This document shows positions 51,300 through 58,820 of a DNA stretch of 64,000 nucleotides, piece after piece (the first letter of the stretch is position 1; every line of letters begins with the position of its first letter). Both the position numbers and the translations under genes were made by a program. The DNA comes from JBBREP01 sp038202885 (GTDB lineage Bacteria; Actinomycetota; Acidimicrobiia; IMCC26256; PALSA-610), in NCBI GenBank assembly GCA_038202885.1, contig JBBREP010000003.1, positions 30,719-94,718 of the forward strand. The letters are read 5' to 3'. The notes beneath the pieces were generated by a model. The model was not told where the DNA came from and searched no databases. It saw only the letters and a list, made by a program, of their open reading frames with translations.

Positions 51300-53348
51300 A
51301 TGGACTTGCGAGATGATGCGCTTGAGGCGCTGCGGAAGCTGATCGGCGATCCCGATGTGGTGTTCCGCGACGGGCAGTGGGATGCCATCGAGGCGCTCGT
51401 CGATGCTCGGGGGCGAGTGCTGTGCGTGCAGCGCACCGGATGGGGTAAGAGCGCGGTCTATTTCGTGGCGACGTTGCTGTTGCGCGCCCGCGGCGCGGGG
51501 CCCACCATCATCGTCTCGCCGTTGCTCGCGCTCATGCGCAACCAGATCGAACACGCCGAGCGCGGGGGAGTGCGTGCCGCGAAGTTCGACTCGACGAGCG
51601 ACGACGATGCGTGGCGCGAGGTGCGCGACCGGCTCGAGCGCGACGAGATCGATCTGCTGCTCGTGTCGCCGGAACGGTTCGCGAACCCGTGGTTCGTCGC
51701 CAACGTGATGCCCGATCTCGCGCGGCGCGTCGGCTTGTTCGTGGTCGACGAGGCTCACTGCATCAGCGACTGGGGCCACGATTTCCGCCCGAACTATCGG
51801 CGCATCACTCGCATCCTTCAGTCACTCCCAGCCGGCGTGCCCGTGCTGTGCACCACGGCCACTGCGAACGACCGCGTTGTGGCCGACGTTGCCGCCCAGC
51901 TCGGCGAAGACCTGCTCGTGCTGCGCGGGCCGCTCGCGCGCAGCAGTCTCACGCTCGACGTGGTGCGCCTGCCGAGCCAAGCCCAGCGGCTCGCGTGGTT
52001 GGCGACCGCGATTCCCGAAATGGCGGGCTCGGGCATCGTCTATACGTTGACGGTCGACGACGCGCGCCAGGTCGCCGAGTGGCTGCGCGTGCAGGGCCTC
52101 GACGCGGTGAGCTACACGGGCCCCGATGAATCGTCGGATCGGATCGACATCGAAGCACGCCTGCGTGACAACGAGGTGAAGGTGGTCGTCGCGACGTCGG
52201 CCCTCGGCATGGGCTACGACAAACCCGATCTCGCGTTCGTCGTGCATTATCAGGCGCCGGGATCTGCGGTGCACTACTACCAGCAGGTCGGCCGAGCCGG
52301 GCGCGCCATCGCCAATGCGTACGGGATCCTGCTCGACGGTGAGGAAGATCAGCGGATCGTCGACTGGTTCATCGACACGGCGTTTCCGAGCCGGGAAAAC
52401 GCCGAAGCGACGGTGGCGATGCTCGACGAGGCCGGCGATTGGGTCGGTGTGCGCGAGATCGAGACCACGGTCAACGTTCGCCGTTCGCGCCTCACGAACA
52501 TGCTCGTGAATCTCGAGGTCGACGGTGTGATCGAGCGCAACGGGGCGAAATATCGCCGCACACCCGCGCCGTGGACGTATCCCGGAGAACGCATCGAGCA
52601 GATCACCGGCGCGCGCCGCGCCGAGCAGGCGCGCATGCTCGAGTATCGCCGGGGTGACGGTTGCCTCATGCAACACCTGCGCGCCGAGCTCGACGACGCC
52701 GACGCGCAACCGTGCGGTCGCTGCGGGCATTGCCTCGGGCGCGCCGTGCTCGACATTGATGTCGACCCCGTGCTGGCCCGGGCGGCCGTCGCGTTCGTGC
52801 GCGATCGCCCGCACGACATCGAGCCGCGCAAGCAGTGGTCACGGGGCGGTCGCATCGGTGCTGATTTCATCGCCGAGCGGGGCCGGGCGCTCTGCCGGGC
52901 CGACGACGCGGGCTGGGGCGCCGATGTCGTGCGCCAACGGGCCGACGGCGAATTCAGCGGCGAAGTCGCGACGGCCCTCGCCGAACTCGTGGCGCGCTGG
53001 CAGCCGTTGCCGTCGCCCACATGGGTCACGTGCGTGCCGTCGCTCCGCCGGCCCGAACTGGTTGCGTCGCTCGCGGCGCGCGTCGCCCGGGAGCTCGACG
53101 TTCCGTTCCATCCGGTCGTGGTGAAGGAGGTGGAACGCGAGCCGCAACTCCGCATGGAGAACAGCGCCCAGCAGCACGCCAATGTCGCGGGCGCGTTCGC
53201 GGTGGTCGGCGACGTGCCCGACGGGGCGGTGCTGCTGGTCGACGACATCGTCGACTCGGGCTGGACGCTCACCGAGGTTGCGGCGCGCCTGCGCGAGGCC
53301 GGTGCGGGGCGTGTGTTTCCCGTCGTCCTCGCCATGGCGGCGGGGTGA
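51300..53348 (+). CDS. RecQ-like helicase fused to phosphoribosyltransferase domain
   Basis: 682-residue two-part protein. Residues 1-480 are a RecQ-type helicase: FRDGQWDAIEALV, Walker A RTGWGKS at 45-51, VVDEAHCISDWGHDFRPNYR, TTATANDRV, GMGYDKPDLAFVVHY and QQVGRAGR, then a cysteine zinc site including CGRCGHC at 472-478. The last 200 residues end in a type I phosphoribosyltransferase fold with the PRPP loop VLLVDDIVDSGWT (Asp648-Gly654). Such fusions are known in actinobacteria; the PRT part may sense nucleotides or join repair to salvage, which is inference. The Walker A has Arg-Thr-Gly-Trp instead of the usual PTGxGKS lead. Starts with ATG at 51300. Confidence 0.9.
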   Translation: MDLRDDALEALRKLIGDPDVVFRDGQWDAIEALVDARGRVLCVQRTGWGKSAVYFVATLLLRARGAGPTIIVSPLLALMRNQIEHAERGGVRAAKFDSTSDDDAWREVRDRLERDEIDLLLVSPERFANPWFVANVMPDLARRVGLFVVDEAHCISDWGHDFRPNYRRITRILQSLPAGVPVLCTTATANDRVVADVAAQLGEDLLVLRGPLARSSLTLDVVRLPSQAQRLAWLATAIPEMAGSGIVYTLTVDDARQVAEWLRVQGLDAVSYTGPDESSDRIDIEARLRDNEVKVVVATSALGMGYDKPDLAFVVHYQAPGSAVHYYQQVGRAGRAIANAYGILLDGEEDQRIVDWFIDTAFPSRENAEATVAMLDEAGDWVGVREIETTVNVRRSRLTNMLVNLEVDGVIERNGAKYRRTPAPWTYPGERIEQITGARRAEQARMLEYRRGDGCLMQHLRAELDDADAQPCGRCGHCLGRAVLDIDVDPVLARAAVAFVRDRPHDIEPRKQWSRGGRIGADFIAERGRALCRADDAGWGADVVRQRADGEFSGEVATALAELVARWQPLPSPTWVTCVPSLRRPELVASLAARVARELDVPFHPVVVKEVEREPQLRMENSAQQHANVAGAFAVVGDVPDGAVLLVDDIVDSGWTLTEVAARLREAGAGRVFPVVLAMAAG

Positions 53349-53394
53349 TCGGCTAGAACTCGCGCACGACCGACGAATCGATTGGAGCCGCCAG

Positions 53395-54615
53395 ATGTTT
53401 CCTGCCCAGGGCCGTTCTGCTGACGAGGTGCTCGGCGACATCGAAGCTCGTCGTGCGCGTGACCCCGACGTGCACGGTGCACGGCTGTTCGGTCTCGTGT
53501 ATCCATCGGGTCGAGCCGATCTCGAAACCCTCATCGAACAGGTCAACCGCCAGTTCCTGTTTGCCAACGCGCTGAACCCGTTCAAGTTCGTCGAGCTCGC
53601 AGCCATGGAAGCCGAGGTGCTCGGCGCGGTCGGCTCGCTCCTGCACGTGCCCGAAGGTGGCGGCGGTGCCATGACCGCGGGTGGCACCGAATCCATCCTG
53701 ATGTCGATGCTCGTGCAACGCGAACGAGCCAAAGCGCGCGGAGTGGTGCGACCAAAGATCCTCGCCCCACTCTCGGCGCACCCCGCTTACGCCAAGGCCG
53801 CGCACTACTTCGAGATGGATCTCGTGCAGGTGCCGCTCGACGCGCAGTACCGCGCCGATGTGGGCGCGGCGAGCGAGCTCATCGGACCCGACACCGCTGT
53901 GGTCATTGCCTCGGCGTTCTCGTATCCCTACGGGATCATGGACCCGGTACCGGAGCTGGCCGCGCTGGCCGCTGCGCACGGCGTGGGATGCCACGTCGAC
54001 GCGTGCATCGGCGGTTTCGTGTTGCCGTTCCTGGAACGGATTGGTGTCGCCATACCGCCGTGGGACTTTCGGGTGCCCGGCGTCACCGAGATTTCGGCCG
54101 ACGTGCACAAATACGGTTACACGCCCAAAGGCGCATCGGTCGTGCTGCACCGCGACGCCGACTGGTTCGGCCACCAGGTGTTCTTGTACGACCGCTGGCC
54201 GGCGGGGCTCTACGGCTCGCCGGCGATGGCCGGCGCGCGGCCAGCCGCGCCGATCGCGGTCGCGTGGGCTGTCATCAACTACCTCGGCGAGTCGGGATTC
54301 TGCGAGATCGTCGGCGGTCTGCGCGACACGTTCACCAAGCTGCGCGCCGGCATTGATGCGATCCCTGGTCTGCGTATCGTCGGCGACCCAGTCGGGCCCG
54401 TGTTGTCGTTCGAAGGTGATGGCATCGACGCCTACGCCGTCGGCGACGTGATGGACGACAAGGGCTGGCACCTCAATCGCAACACCGATCCGCGTTCGTT
54501 GCACGTGATGGTGTCACCGGCGCATGCGGCGCGCCTCGACGACCTGCTCGCCGACCTCGCCGACGCCGCGGCCCACCATGGCGACGCTCGCCAGAAGCAA
54601 GCCCGCTACTCGTAA
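53395..54615 (+). CDS. PLP-dependent lyase, sphingosine-1-phosphate lyase family
   Basis: 406-residue group II PLP decarboxylase-fold enzyme. The block VHKYGYTPKGASVVLHRDAD with PLP lysine Lys239 is characteristic of sphingosine-1-phosphate lyase, as are the N-terminal HGARLFGLVYPSGRADLETL, GGGGAMTAGGTESILMSML and HVDACIGGFVLPFLE. In bacteria this family splits phosphorylated sphingoid bases or acts as a general amino-acid decarboxylase. The ATG at 53395 follows TTGGAG. It is 46 nt after the RecQ fusion and 9 nt before a DUF2505 gene, so likely an operon with the latter. Confidence 0.88.
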   Translation: MFPAQGRSADEVLGDIEARRARDPDVHGARLFGLVYPSGRADLETLIEQVNRQFLFANALNPFKFVELAAMEAEVLGAVGSLLHVPEGGGGAMTAGGTESILMSMLVQRERAKARGVVRPKILAPLSAHPAYAKAAHYFEMDLVQVPLDAQYRADVGAASELIGPDTAVVIASAFSYPYGIMDPVPELAALAAAHGVGCHVDACIGGFVLPFLERIGVAIPPWDFRVPGVTEISADVHKYGYTPKGASVVLHRDADWFGHQVFLYDRWPAGLYGSPAMAGARPAAPIAVAWAVINYLGESGFCEIVGGLRDTFTKLRAGIDAIPGLRIVGDPVGPVLSFEGDGIDAYAVGDVMDDKGWHLNRNTDPRSLHVMVSPAHAARLDDLLADLADAAAHHGDARQKQARYS

Positions 54616-54624
54616 GGAGATCCC

Positions 54625-55122
54625 ATGGATGTGCACGGCACCCACACCTACGACGCGTCGATCGACGCAGTACTGGCGCTGTTGCGCGATCGCGATGCGA
54701 CCGTCGCCAAGTACGAGAGCATGGGGCATCGCAACGTCGAGGTCATCGACCTCAGCGAAACTGACGCAAAGCTGCACGTCGCCACGTCACGCGTCGTCGA
54801 TGTCGAGATTCCCGGTTTCGCCAAGAAGTTCCTGAAGCCGACGAACACCATGACCCAGACCGACGAATGGTCCCCAGAGGGCGACGGTTCGTGGGACGGC
54901 CACTTCGAGGTCGAGGTGAAGGGCGCACCGATCCATCTCGGCGGCACGATGCACCTGCGGCCCGAAGGCGACAAGTGCAGTCACGACGTGACGATTCGGG
55001 TCGACGTGAAGGTGCCATTCGTCGGCGGCAAGATCGCCGAGTGGGCGGGCAAGAACGATGTCCGGCGCACACTCGACGCCGAGTTCGCGTTCAACGACGC
55101 TTGGTTGACTGAACACCGTTGA
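54625..55122 (+). CDS. DUF2505 (SRPBCC-like) protein
   Basis: 165-residue protein of the DUF2505 family, a START/SRPBCC-like fold. Landmarks are YDASIDAVLALLRDRDATVAKY, HVATSRVVDVEIPGFAKKFL, TQTDEWSPEGDGSWDGHFEV and the C-terminal VPFVGGKIAEWAGKN. AAGGAGATCCC precedes the ATG. Function of the family is not established; lipid binding is likely by fold and by its place next to the sphingolipid-type lyase. Confidence 0.88.
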   Translation: MDVHGTHTYDASIDAVLALLRDRDATVAKYESMGHRNVEVIDLSETDAKLHVATSRVVDVEIPGFAKKFLKPTNTMTQTDEWSPEGDGSWDGHFEVEVKGAPIHLGGTMHLRPEGDKCSHDVTIRVDVKVPFVGGKIAEWAGKNDVRRTLDAEFAFNDAWLTEHR

Positions 55123-55210
55123 AGTGCGGTGCAGTCGCACCGGATATGGCGTACCGTCTCAGGGAGTTTGCAGATTCGCTGGCTCGCAGCGTTGGATGGA
55201 GGAGCACGCC

Positions 55211-55312
55211 ATGGGAGACAAGTCGCCGAAGAAACCGACGAGCAAGAAGCCCGGCAAGTCGCTGAAGGAAAAGCGCGAGGCCAAGCAGGCCAAACGCTCT
55301 GGCAAGAATTGA
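55211..55312 (+). CDS. 33-residue basic protein, conserved in actinobacteria
   Basis: Very small protein starting at the ATG at 55211 after GGAGGAG: MGDKSPKKPTSKKPGKSLKE and then KREAKQAKRSGKN. About one third Lys/Arg, no hydrophobic core, so intrinsically disordered and probably nucleic-acid- or ribosome-binding. Proteins with the MGDKSPKK start and KKPGKSLKEKR core are common in actinobacterial genomes, so the gene is real despite its size. Function unknown. It stands 88 nt after DUF2505 and converges with the alcohol dehydrogenase gene; the 57 bp between hold no clear terminator. Confidence 0.88.
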   Translation: MGDKSPKKPTSKKPGKSLKEKREAKQAKRSGKN

Positions 55313-55369
55313 GCGCCGCGGTCCCAGCGATCGGGGGCGGGACGGCGCCGCCGGCGGGTCACCGGTGCG

Positions 55370-56452
55370 TCAGTCGAACGTCACGAGTTGGCGCGCGACG
55401 GTTCCGGTCTGGAGCGCCGCGAAGCCGTCGTTGATCCGCTCGAGCGGCATCGTGGCGCTGACGAGTTCGTCGAGTTTGAGCCGTCCGTCGAGATACCACT
55501 CGATGTACTGCGGCATGTCGATGCGAAAGCGGTTCGAGCCCATGTTCGATCCTTGCAGGCGTTTCTCCATCAGCAGCTGAAAGCCGTCGATCTCGACCGT
55601 CTGTCCGAACGGGATCATGCCGATCACTGTGGCGGTACCGCCGCTGCGCAGCATGTTGAAGGCCTGTTGCGCGGTGGCCTTGAGCCCGATCGCTTCGAAG
55701 GCATGATCGACCCCGCCACTCGTGAGCTCGATCACTGCGCCCACGGGATCGCCGGCCGACGCATCGATGATGTCGGTGGCGCCGAACGCGCTGGCCATGG
55801 CGAGCTTCTCGGGAACCTGGTCGATCGCGATGATGCGTCCGGCGCCGACGAGTCGTGCGGCCTGGATCGCGTTGAGCCCGATACCGCCGCAGCCGATCAC
55901 GGCCACGATCTCGCCCGCGCGCACTTTGGCCGTGTTGGTGACGGCGCCGACGCCGGTGGTGACGCCGCATCCGATGAGCGCAGCCTTGTCGAGCGGCATG
56001 TCGGGACGGATCTTCACGAGCATGTGCTCGTGCACGAGCATCAGCTCCGCGAAGCACGACAGATCGAAGAACTGGAACACCGCGTGACCGCCCCGCTGGA
56101 GCCGCGGCGGTGCGCTCGGGTCGGGTCGGATCGCCTCTTTGTTGCAGAGGTTCGGGCGGCCCGACAGGCAGTATTCGCAGGCGCCGCAGAAGCCGCTGAC
56201 GCAGCTGATGACGTGATCGCCGGGCCGCAGGTACGTGACCTCGCGTCCGACTGCTTCCACCACGCCCGCCGCCTCGTGGCCGAGCACTGCCGGCACAGGG
56301 CAGGGATACGACCCGACCATGAAGTGCAGATCGCTGTGGCACAGCCCGGCCGCGGTCGTGCGCACGAGTACCTCGTGCGGGCCTACCGAACCAATCTCGA
56401 TGTCGTCGATCACGAGTTCGCCAGGAACCTGTTCGAGTACCGCCGCTTTCAT
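55370..56452 (-). CDS. zinc-dependent alcohol dehydrogenase (class III-like)
   Basis: 360-residue medium-chain dehydrogenase oxidising alcohols or aldehydes with NAD(P). Catalytic zinc ligands are the Cys of GLCHSDLH and the His-Glu pair in GHEAAGVV; the structural-zinc lobe has four cysteines in CVSGFCGACEYCLSGRPNLC. The Rossmann block AVIGCGGIGLNAIQAARLVG and the later VIGMIPFGQTVEIDG are as in mycobacterial AdhD- or FDH-like enzymes. The ATG at 56452 is preferred; the frame runs on upstream through a tandem repeat array. It opens a catabolic island with BVMO, aldehyde dehydrogenase, carotenoid oxygenase and P450 genes, being divergent from the TIGR03086 gene. Confidence 0.93.
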   Translation of the reverse strand: MKAAVLEQVPGELVIDDIEIGSVGPHEVLVRTTAAGLCHSDLHFMVGSYPCPVPAVLGHEAAGVVEAVGREVTYLRPGDHVISCVSGFCGACEYCLSGRPNLCNKEAIRPDPSAPPRLQRGGHAVFQFFDLSCFAELMLVHEHMLVKIRPDMPLDKAALIGCGVTTGVGAVTNTAKVRAGEIVAVIGCGGIGLNAIQAARLVGAGRIIAIDQVPEKLAMASAFGATDIIDASAGDPVGAVIELTSGGVDHAFEAIGLKATAQQAFNMLRSGGTATVIGMIPFGQTVEIDGFQLLMEKRLQGSNMGSNRFRIDMPQYIEWYLDGRLKLDELVSATMPLERINDGFAALQTGTVARQLVTFD

Positions 56453-56470
56453 GGCCCGAGACGATACCGG

Positions 56471-56631
56471 GAGCCCCTCGGGGCGCGAGCGCAGCGAGCG
56501 GGGGTGCACGCGCGAGCCCCTCGGGGCGCGAGCGCAGCGAGCGGGGGTGTGCGCGAGCCCCTCGGGGCGCGAGCGCAGCGAGCGGGGGTGTGCGGGAGCC
56601 CCTCGGGGCGCGAGCGCAGCGAGCGGGGGTG
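56471..56631. repeat. 41-43 bp tandem repeat array, four copies
   Basis: A 36-bp core starting GAGCCCCTCGGGGCGCGAGC occurs at 56471, 56514, 56555 and 56596 with spacings 43, 41 and 41. The core contains the palindrome CCCCTCGGGG and ends GCGGGGGTG. It fills most of the 229-bp divergent region between the alcohol dehydrogenase and the TIGR03086 gene. Copies are identical over the core. Confidence 0.95.
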
Positions 56632-56681
56632 CAGCGTCCGCTGCTACGGTCCGGCGCGTTCACTCGCCCAAAGGAGTACCC

Positions 56682-57239
56682 ATGAGCACCCAGCCCCTCG
56701 AAGCAGCCATCGCAACCACTCGCTCGGTGTTGACGTCGGTCGACGCCTCGCAGCTCGGCGAGAGCACGCCGTGCGCGTCGTGGAAGGTCAGCGAGCTGAT
56801 CAACCACATCGTCGGTGGTCAATACTTCTTCACCGCTGGCATCGAGGGCACTCCGTTCGCGACCGACAGCCAAGACTTCTCGGCTGGCGACTTCGTCGCG
56901 GCCTTCGACGACGCGTCGGCCAAGTGTGTCGCGGCGTTCTCCGCCGACGGCGCCATGGCGAAGATGTGCACGTTGCCGTTCGGCACGATGCCGGGTGCGG
57001 CCTTCGCGGGCCTGGCCGCGACCGACACGTTCGTGCACGGTTGGGATCTGGCCAAGGCCACCGGCCAGCCGACGGACTTGAGCCCCGAGCTTGCGGTTGG
57101 GTTGCTGATGGGCGCCAAGCAAGGGATTTCCGACGCGATGCGCGGCGCGGAGCCCATGCCGTTCGGCCCGCAGCAGACCGCGCCTGCCGGCGCGAGCAAG
57201 GCCGACGAGCTTGCCGCGTTCCTCGGTCGCACCGTCTGA
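56682..57239 (+). CDS. TIGR03086-family (DinB-fold) metal-binding protein
   Basis: 185-residue actinobacterial protein of the TIGR03086 group (DinB/mycothiol-dependent maleylpyruvate isomerase-like). Family blocks are ESTPCASWKVSELINHIVGGQ, with the first His, then FAGLAATDTFVHGWDLAKATG with the HGWDL His; the third metal ligand is usually upstream in the bundle. It starts with ATG at 56682 after AAAGGAG. Mycothiol-dependent thiol transfer is possible but only by family. The BVMO gene starts 3 nt after its stop, so the two are one transcript. Confidence 0.9.
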   Translation: MSTQPLEAAIATTRSVLTSVDASQLGESTPCASWKVSELINHIVGGQYFFTAGIEGTPFATDSQDFSAGDFVAAFDDASAKCVAAFSADGAMAKMCTLPFGTMPGAAFAGLAATDTFVHGWDLAKATGQPTDLSPELAVGLLMGAKQGISDAMRGAEPMPFGPQQTAPAGASKADELAAFLGRTV

Positions 57240-57242
57240 CCG

Positions 57243-58682
57243 GTGCTGCGGTTCGCCATCATTGGCGCCGGGATGGCCGGTGTCCTGAGCGCGATCAAGC
57301 TCACCGAAGCTGGTTATACCGACTTCACCGTCTACGAAAAGGGTGATCGGTTCGGCGGTACGTGGCGTGAGAACACATACCCGGGGTTGGCGTGCGATGT
57401 GCCGTCGCATCTGTACAGCTATTCGTTCGCGCTGAACTCGGAGTGGAGCCAGACGTATTCGCCGGGGCCTGAGATTGAGGCCTATTTCGAGCGCGTTGCT
57501 CGAGAACGCGGTGTCGACGCGAGGACGCGGTTCGGTTCCGAGGTGACCAGCTGCGTGTTTCGAGAGGGCCGTTGGCACCTCGGTACGGCCGACGGGCATC
57601 GCGACATCGTCGACGTGGTGATTGCCGCCACCGGCGTGTTGCATCATCCCCGCTACCCCGAGATCGATGGCCTCGACGAGTTCGAAGGGTCCGTGTTTCA
57701 CAGCGCGCGCTGGGATCACGACGTCGAGCTGGCGGGGGCACGCGTCGGTGTGATCGGGACGGGCTCGACGGCCGTGCAGATCGTGTCGGCGGTTGTCGAC
57801 GAGGTCGCCCATCTGTCGATGTTCCAGCGCACGGCGCAGTGGATCATGCCGCAGCAGAACGCGCCGTTCAGTGAGTACGACAAGGAACAGTTCCGCCAAC
57901 ATCCAGAGCAGCTTGCCGCGGTCCACGAACGTCTCTCGGAGTTGTTCGGCGGGTTCTCGAACGCCGTGATCGACGCGACGTCGCCGATCATGACGATGAT
58001 CGAGGAGTCGTGTCTGACGAACCTTGAGACGAATGTGACCGACCCCGTGCTACGGGAACGGCTCCGGCCCGACTACCGCGCCGCGTGCAAACGGCTGATC
58101 ATCTCGCCGAATTTCTACGAAGCGATCCAACGGCCCAATGCCGAGTTGGTGACCGAGGGCATCGAGCGAGTCGAGGCATTGGGTGTGCGTACCCGCGACG
58201 GGCGGCTGCACGAGCTCGACGTGCTCGTGCTCGCGACCGGCTTCAAGGTCGATGCGTTCATGCGACCGATGCAGCTCGTTGGACGCGACGGTTGTCGCCT
58301 CGACGAGGTCTGGGCCGAGCGACCGACCGCGTACCTGTCGATCTCGATTCCGGAGTTCCCGAACTTCTTCATGCTCAACGGACCGAACGGCCCGGTCGGG
58401 AACTTCTCGTTGATCGAGATCGCCGAGCTGCAGTTCGCGTATGTGCAGCAACTCATCGACCTGCTCGCTCGGGGCGTCTGTCGCGAGGTCAGCGCCAGCG
58501 GCCCGGCAACCGAGGCCTTCGAAGCCGCCCGGGTCGAAGCGGCCAGCCACACCATCTGGGCCACCGGCTGTCAGAGTTGGTACCTCGACGATCGGGGTGT
58601 GCCGGCGTCGTGGCCGTGGACGCTCGCCCGTTTCCGCGAAGAAATGGCAACGCCCAAACTCGAAGCCTTCGACCTCCGCTAG
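57243..58682 (+). CDS. FAD-dependent Baeyer-Villiger-type monooxygenase
   Basis: 479-residue class B flavin monooxygenase. FAD-binding GAGMAG at 8-13 and NADPH-binding GVIGTGSTAVQ near 170 flank the Baeyer-Villiger fingerprint FEGSVFHSARWD at 147-158, which matches FxGxxxHxxxW(P/D) with Asp at the end. GGTWRENTYPGLACDVPSHLY and LNGPNGPVGNFSL are also typical. Likely converts ketones to esters or lactones, or oxidises heteroatoms, with NADPH and O2. It begins with GTG at 57243. Within this neighbourhood (alcohol and aldehyde dehydrogenases, carotenoid oxygenase, P450) a role in degrading a cyclic terpenoid or apocarotenoid ketone is plausible. Confidence 0.93.
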   Translation: MLRFAIIGAGMAGVLSAIKLTEAGYTDFTVYEKGDRFGGTWRENTYPGLACDVPSHLYSYSFALNSEWSQTYSPGPEIEAYFERVARERGVDARTRFGSEVTSCVFREGRWHLGTADGHRDIVDVVIAATGVLHHPRYPEIDGLDEFEGSVFHSARWDHDVELAGARVGVIGTGSTAVQIVSAVVDEVAHLSMFQRTAQWIMPQQNAPFSEYDKEQFRQHPEQLAAVHERLSELFGGFSNAVIDATSPIMTMIEESCLTNLETNVTDPVLRERLRPDYRAACKRLIISPNFYEAIQRPNAELVTEGIERVEALGVRTRDGRLHELDVLVLATGFKVDAFMRPMQLVGRDGCRLDEVWAERPTAYLSISIPEFPNFFMLNGPNGPVGNFSLIEIAELQFAYVQQLIDLLARGVCREVSASGPATEAFEAARVEAASHTIWATGCQSWYLDDRGVPASWPWTLARFREEMATPKLEAFDLR

Positions 58683-58687
58683 CCCAA

Positions 58688-58744
58688 ACCTCGCGCCCAA
58701 CCCCAGACCTCGCGCCCAACCCCAGACCTCGCGCCCCCGCACCG
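58688..58744. repeat. 19-bp tandem repeat after BVMO gene
   Basis: ACCTCGCGCCCAACCCCAG occurs at 58688-58706 and 58707-58725 and begins a third time at 58726. It lies directly after the BVMO stop. Confidence 0.9.
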
Positions 58745-58761
58745 TCCCCACCCCAACATCT

Positions 58762-58807
58762 AGATGCGTCGTGCGACCGCCGTATAGAGGGGTCAAACGA
58801 CGCATCT
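58762..58807. terminator. bidirectional hairpin between convergent genes
   Basis: AGATGCGTCGT and ACGACGCATCT are perfect 11-bp arms around 24 nt, placed between the stops of the BVMO and aldehyde dehydrogenase genes. The place and length fit a shared terminator, though no T-run follows on either strand. Confidence 0.6.
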
Positions 58808-58820
58808 GCAGTGTGGGCGG

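Noticed and set aside
48564..51779. A minus-strand open frame of 1071 codons opposite metY, metX and the RecQ fusion
   Set aside because: It is the antisense shadow of three well-identified genes in very high GC DNA; its product is Arg/His/Asp-rich with no domain.
56471..56631. CRISPR array
   Set aside because: Repeats are 36 bp, but the spacers are only 5-7 nt and nearly alike, and there are no cas genes.
55359..57926. An 855-codon minus-strand frame and a 652-codon plus-strand frame across the alcohol dehydrogenase to BVMO region
   Set aside because: Both are low-complexity shadows that run through the tandem repeat array; the alcohol dehydrogenase, TIGR03086 and BVMO genes explain the region with motifs and ribosome-binding sites.
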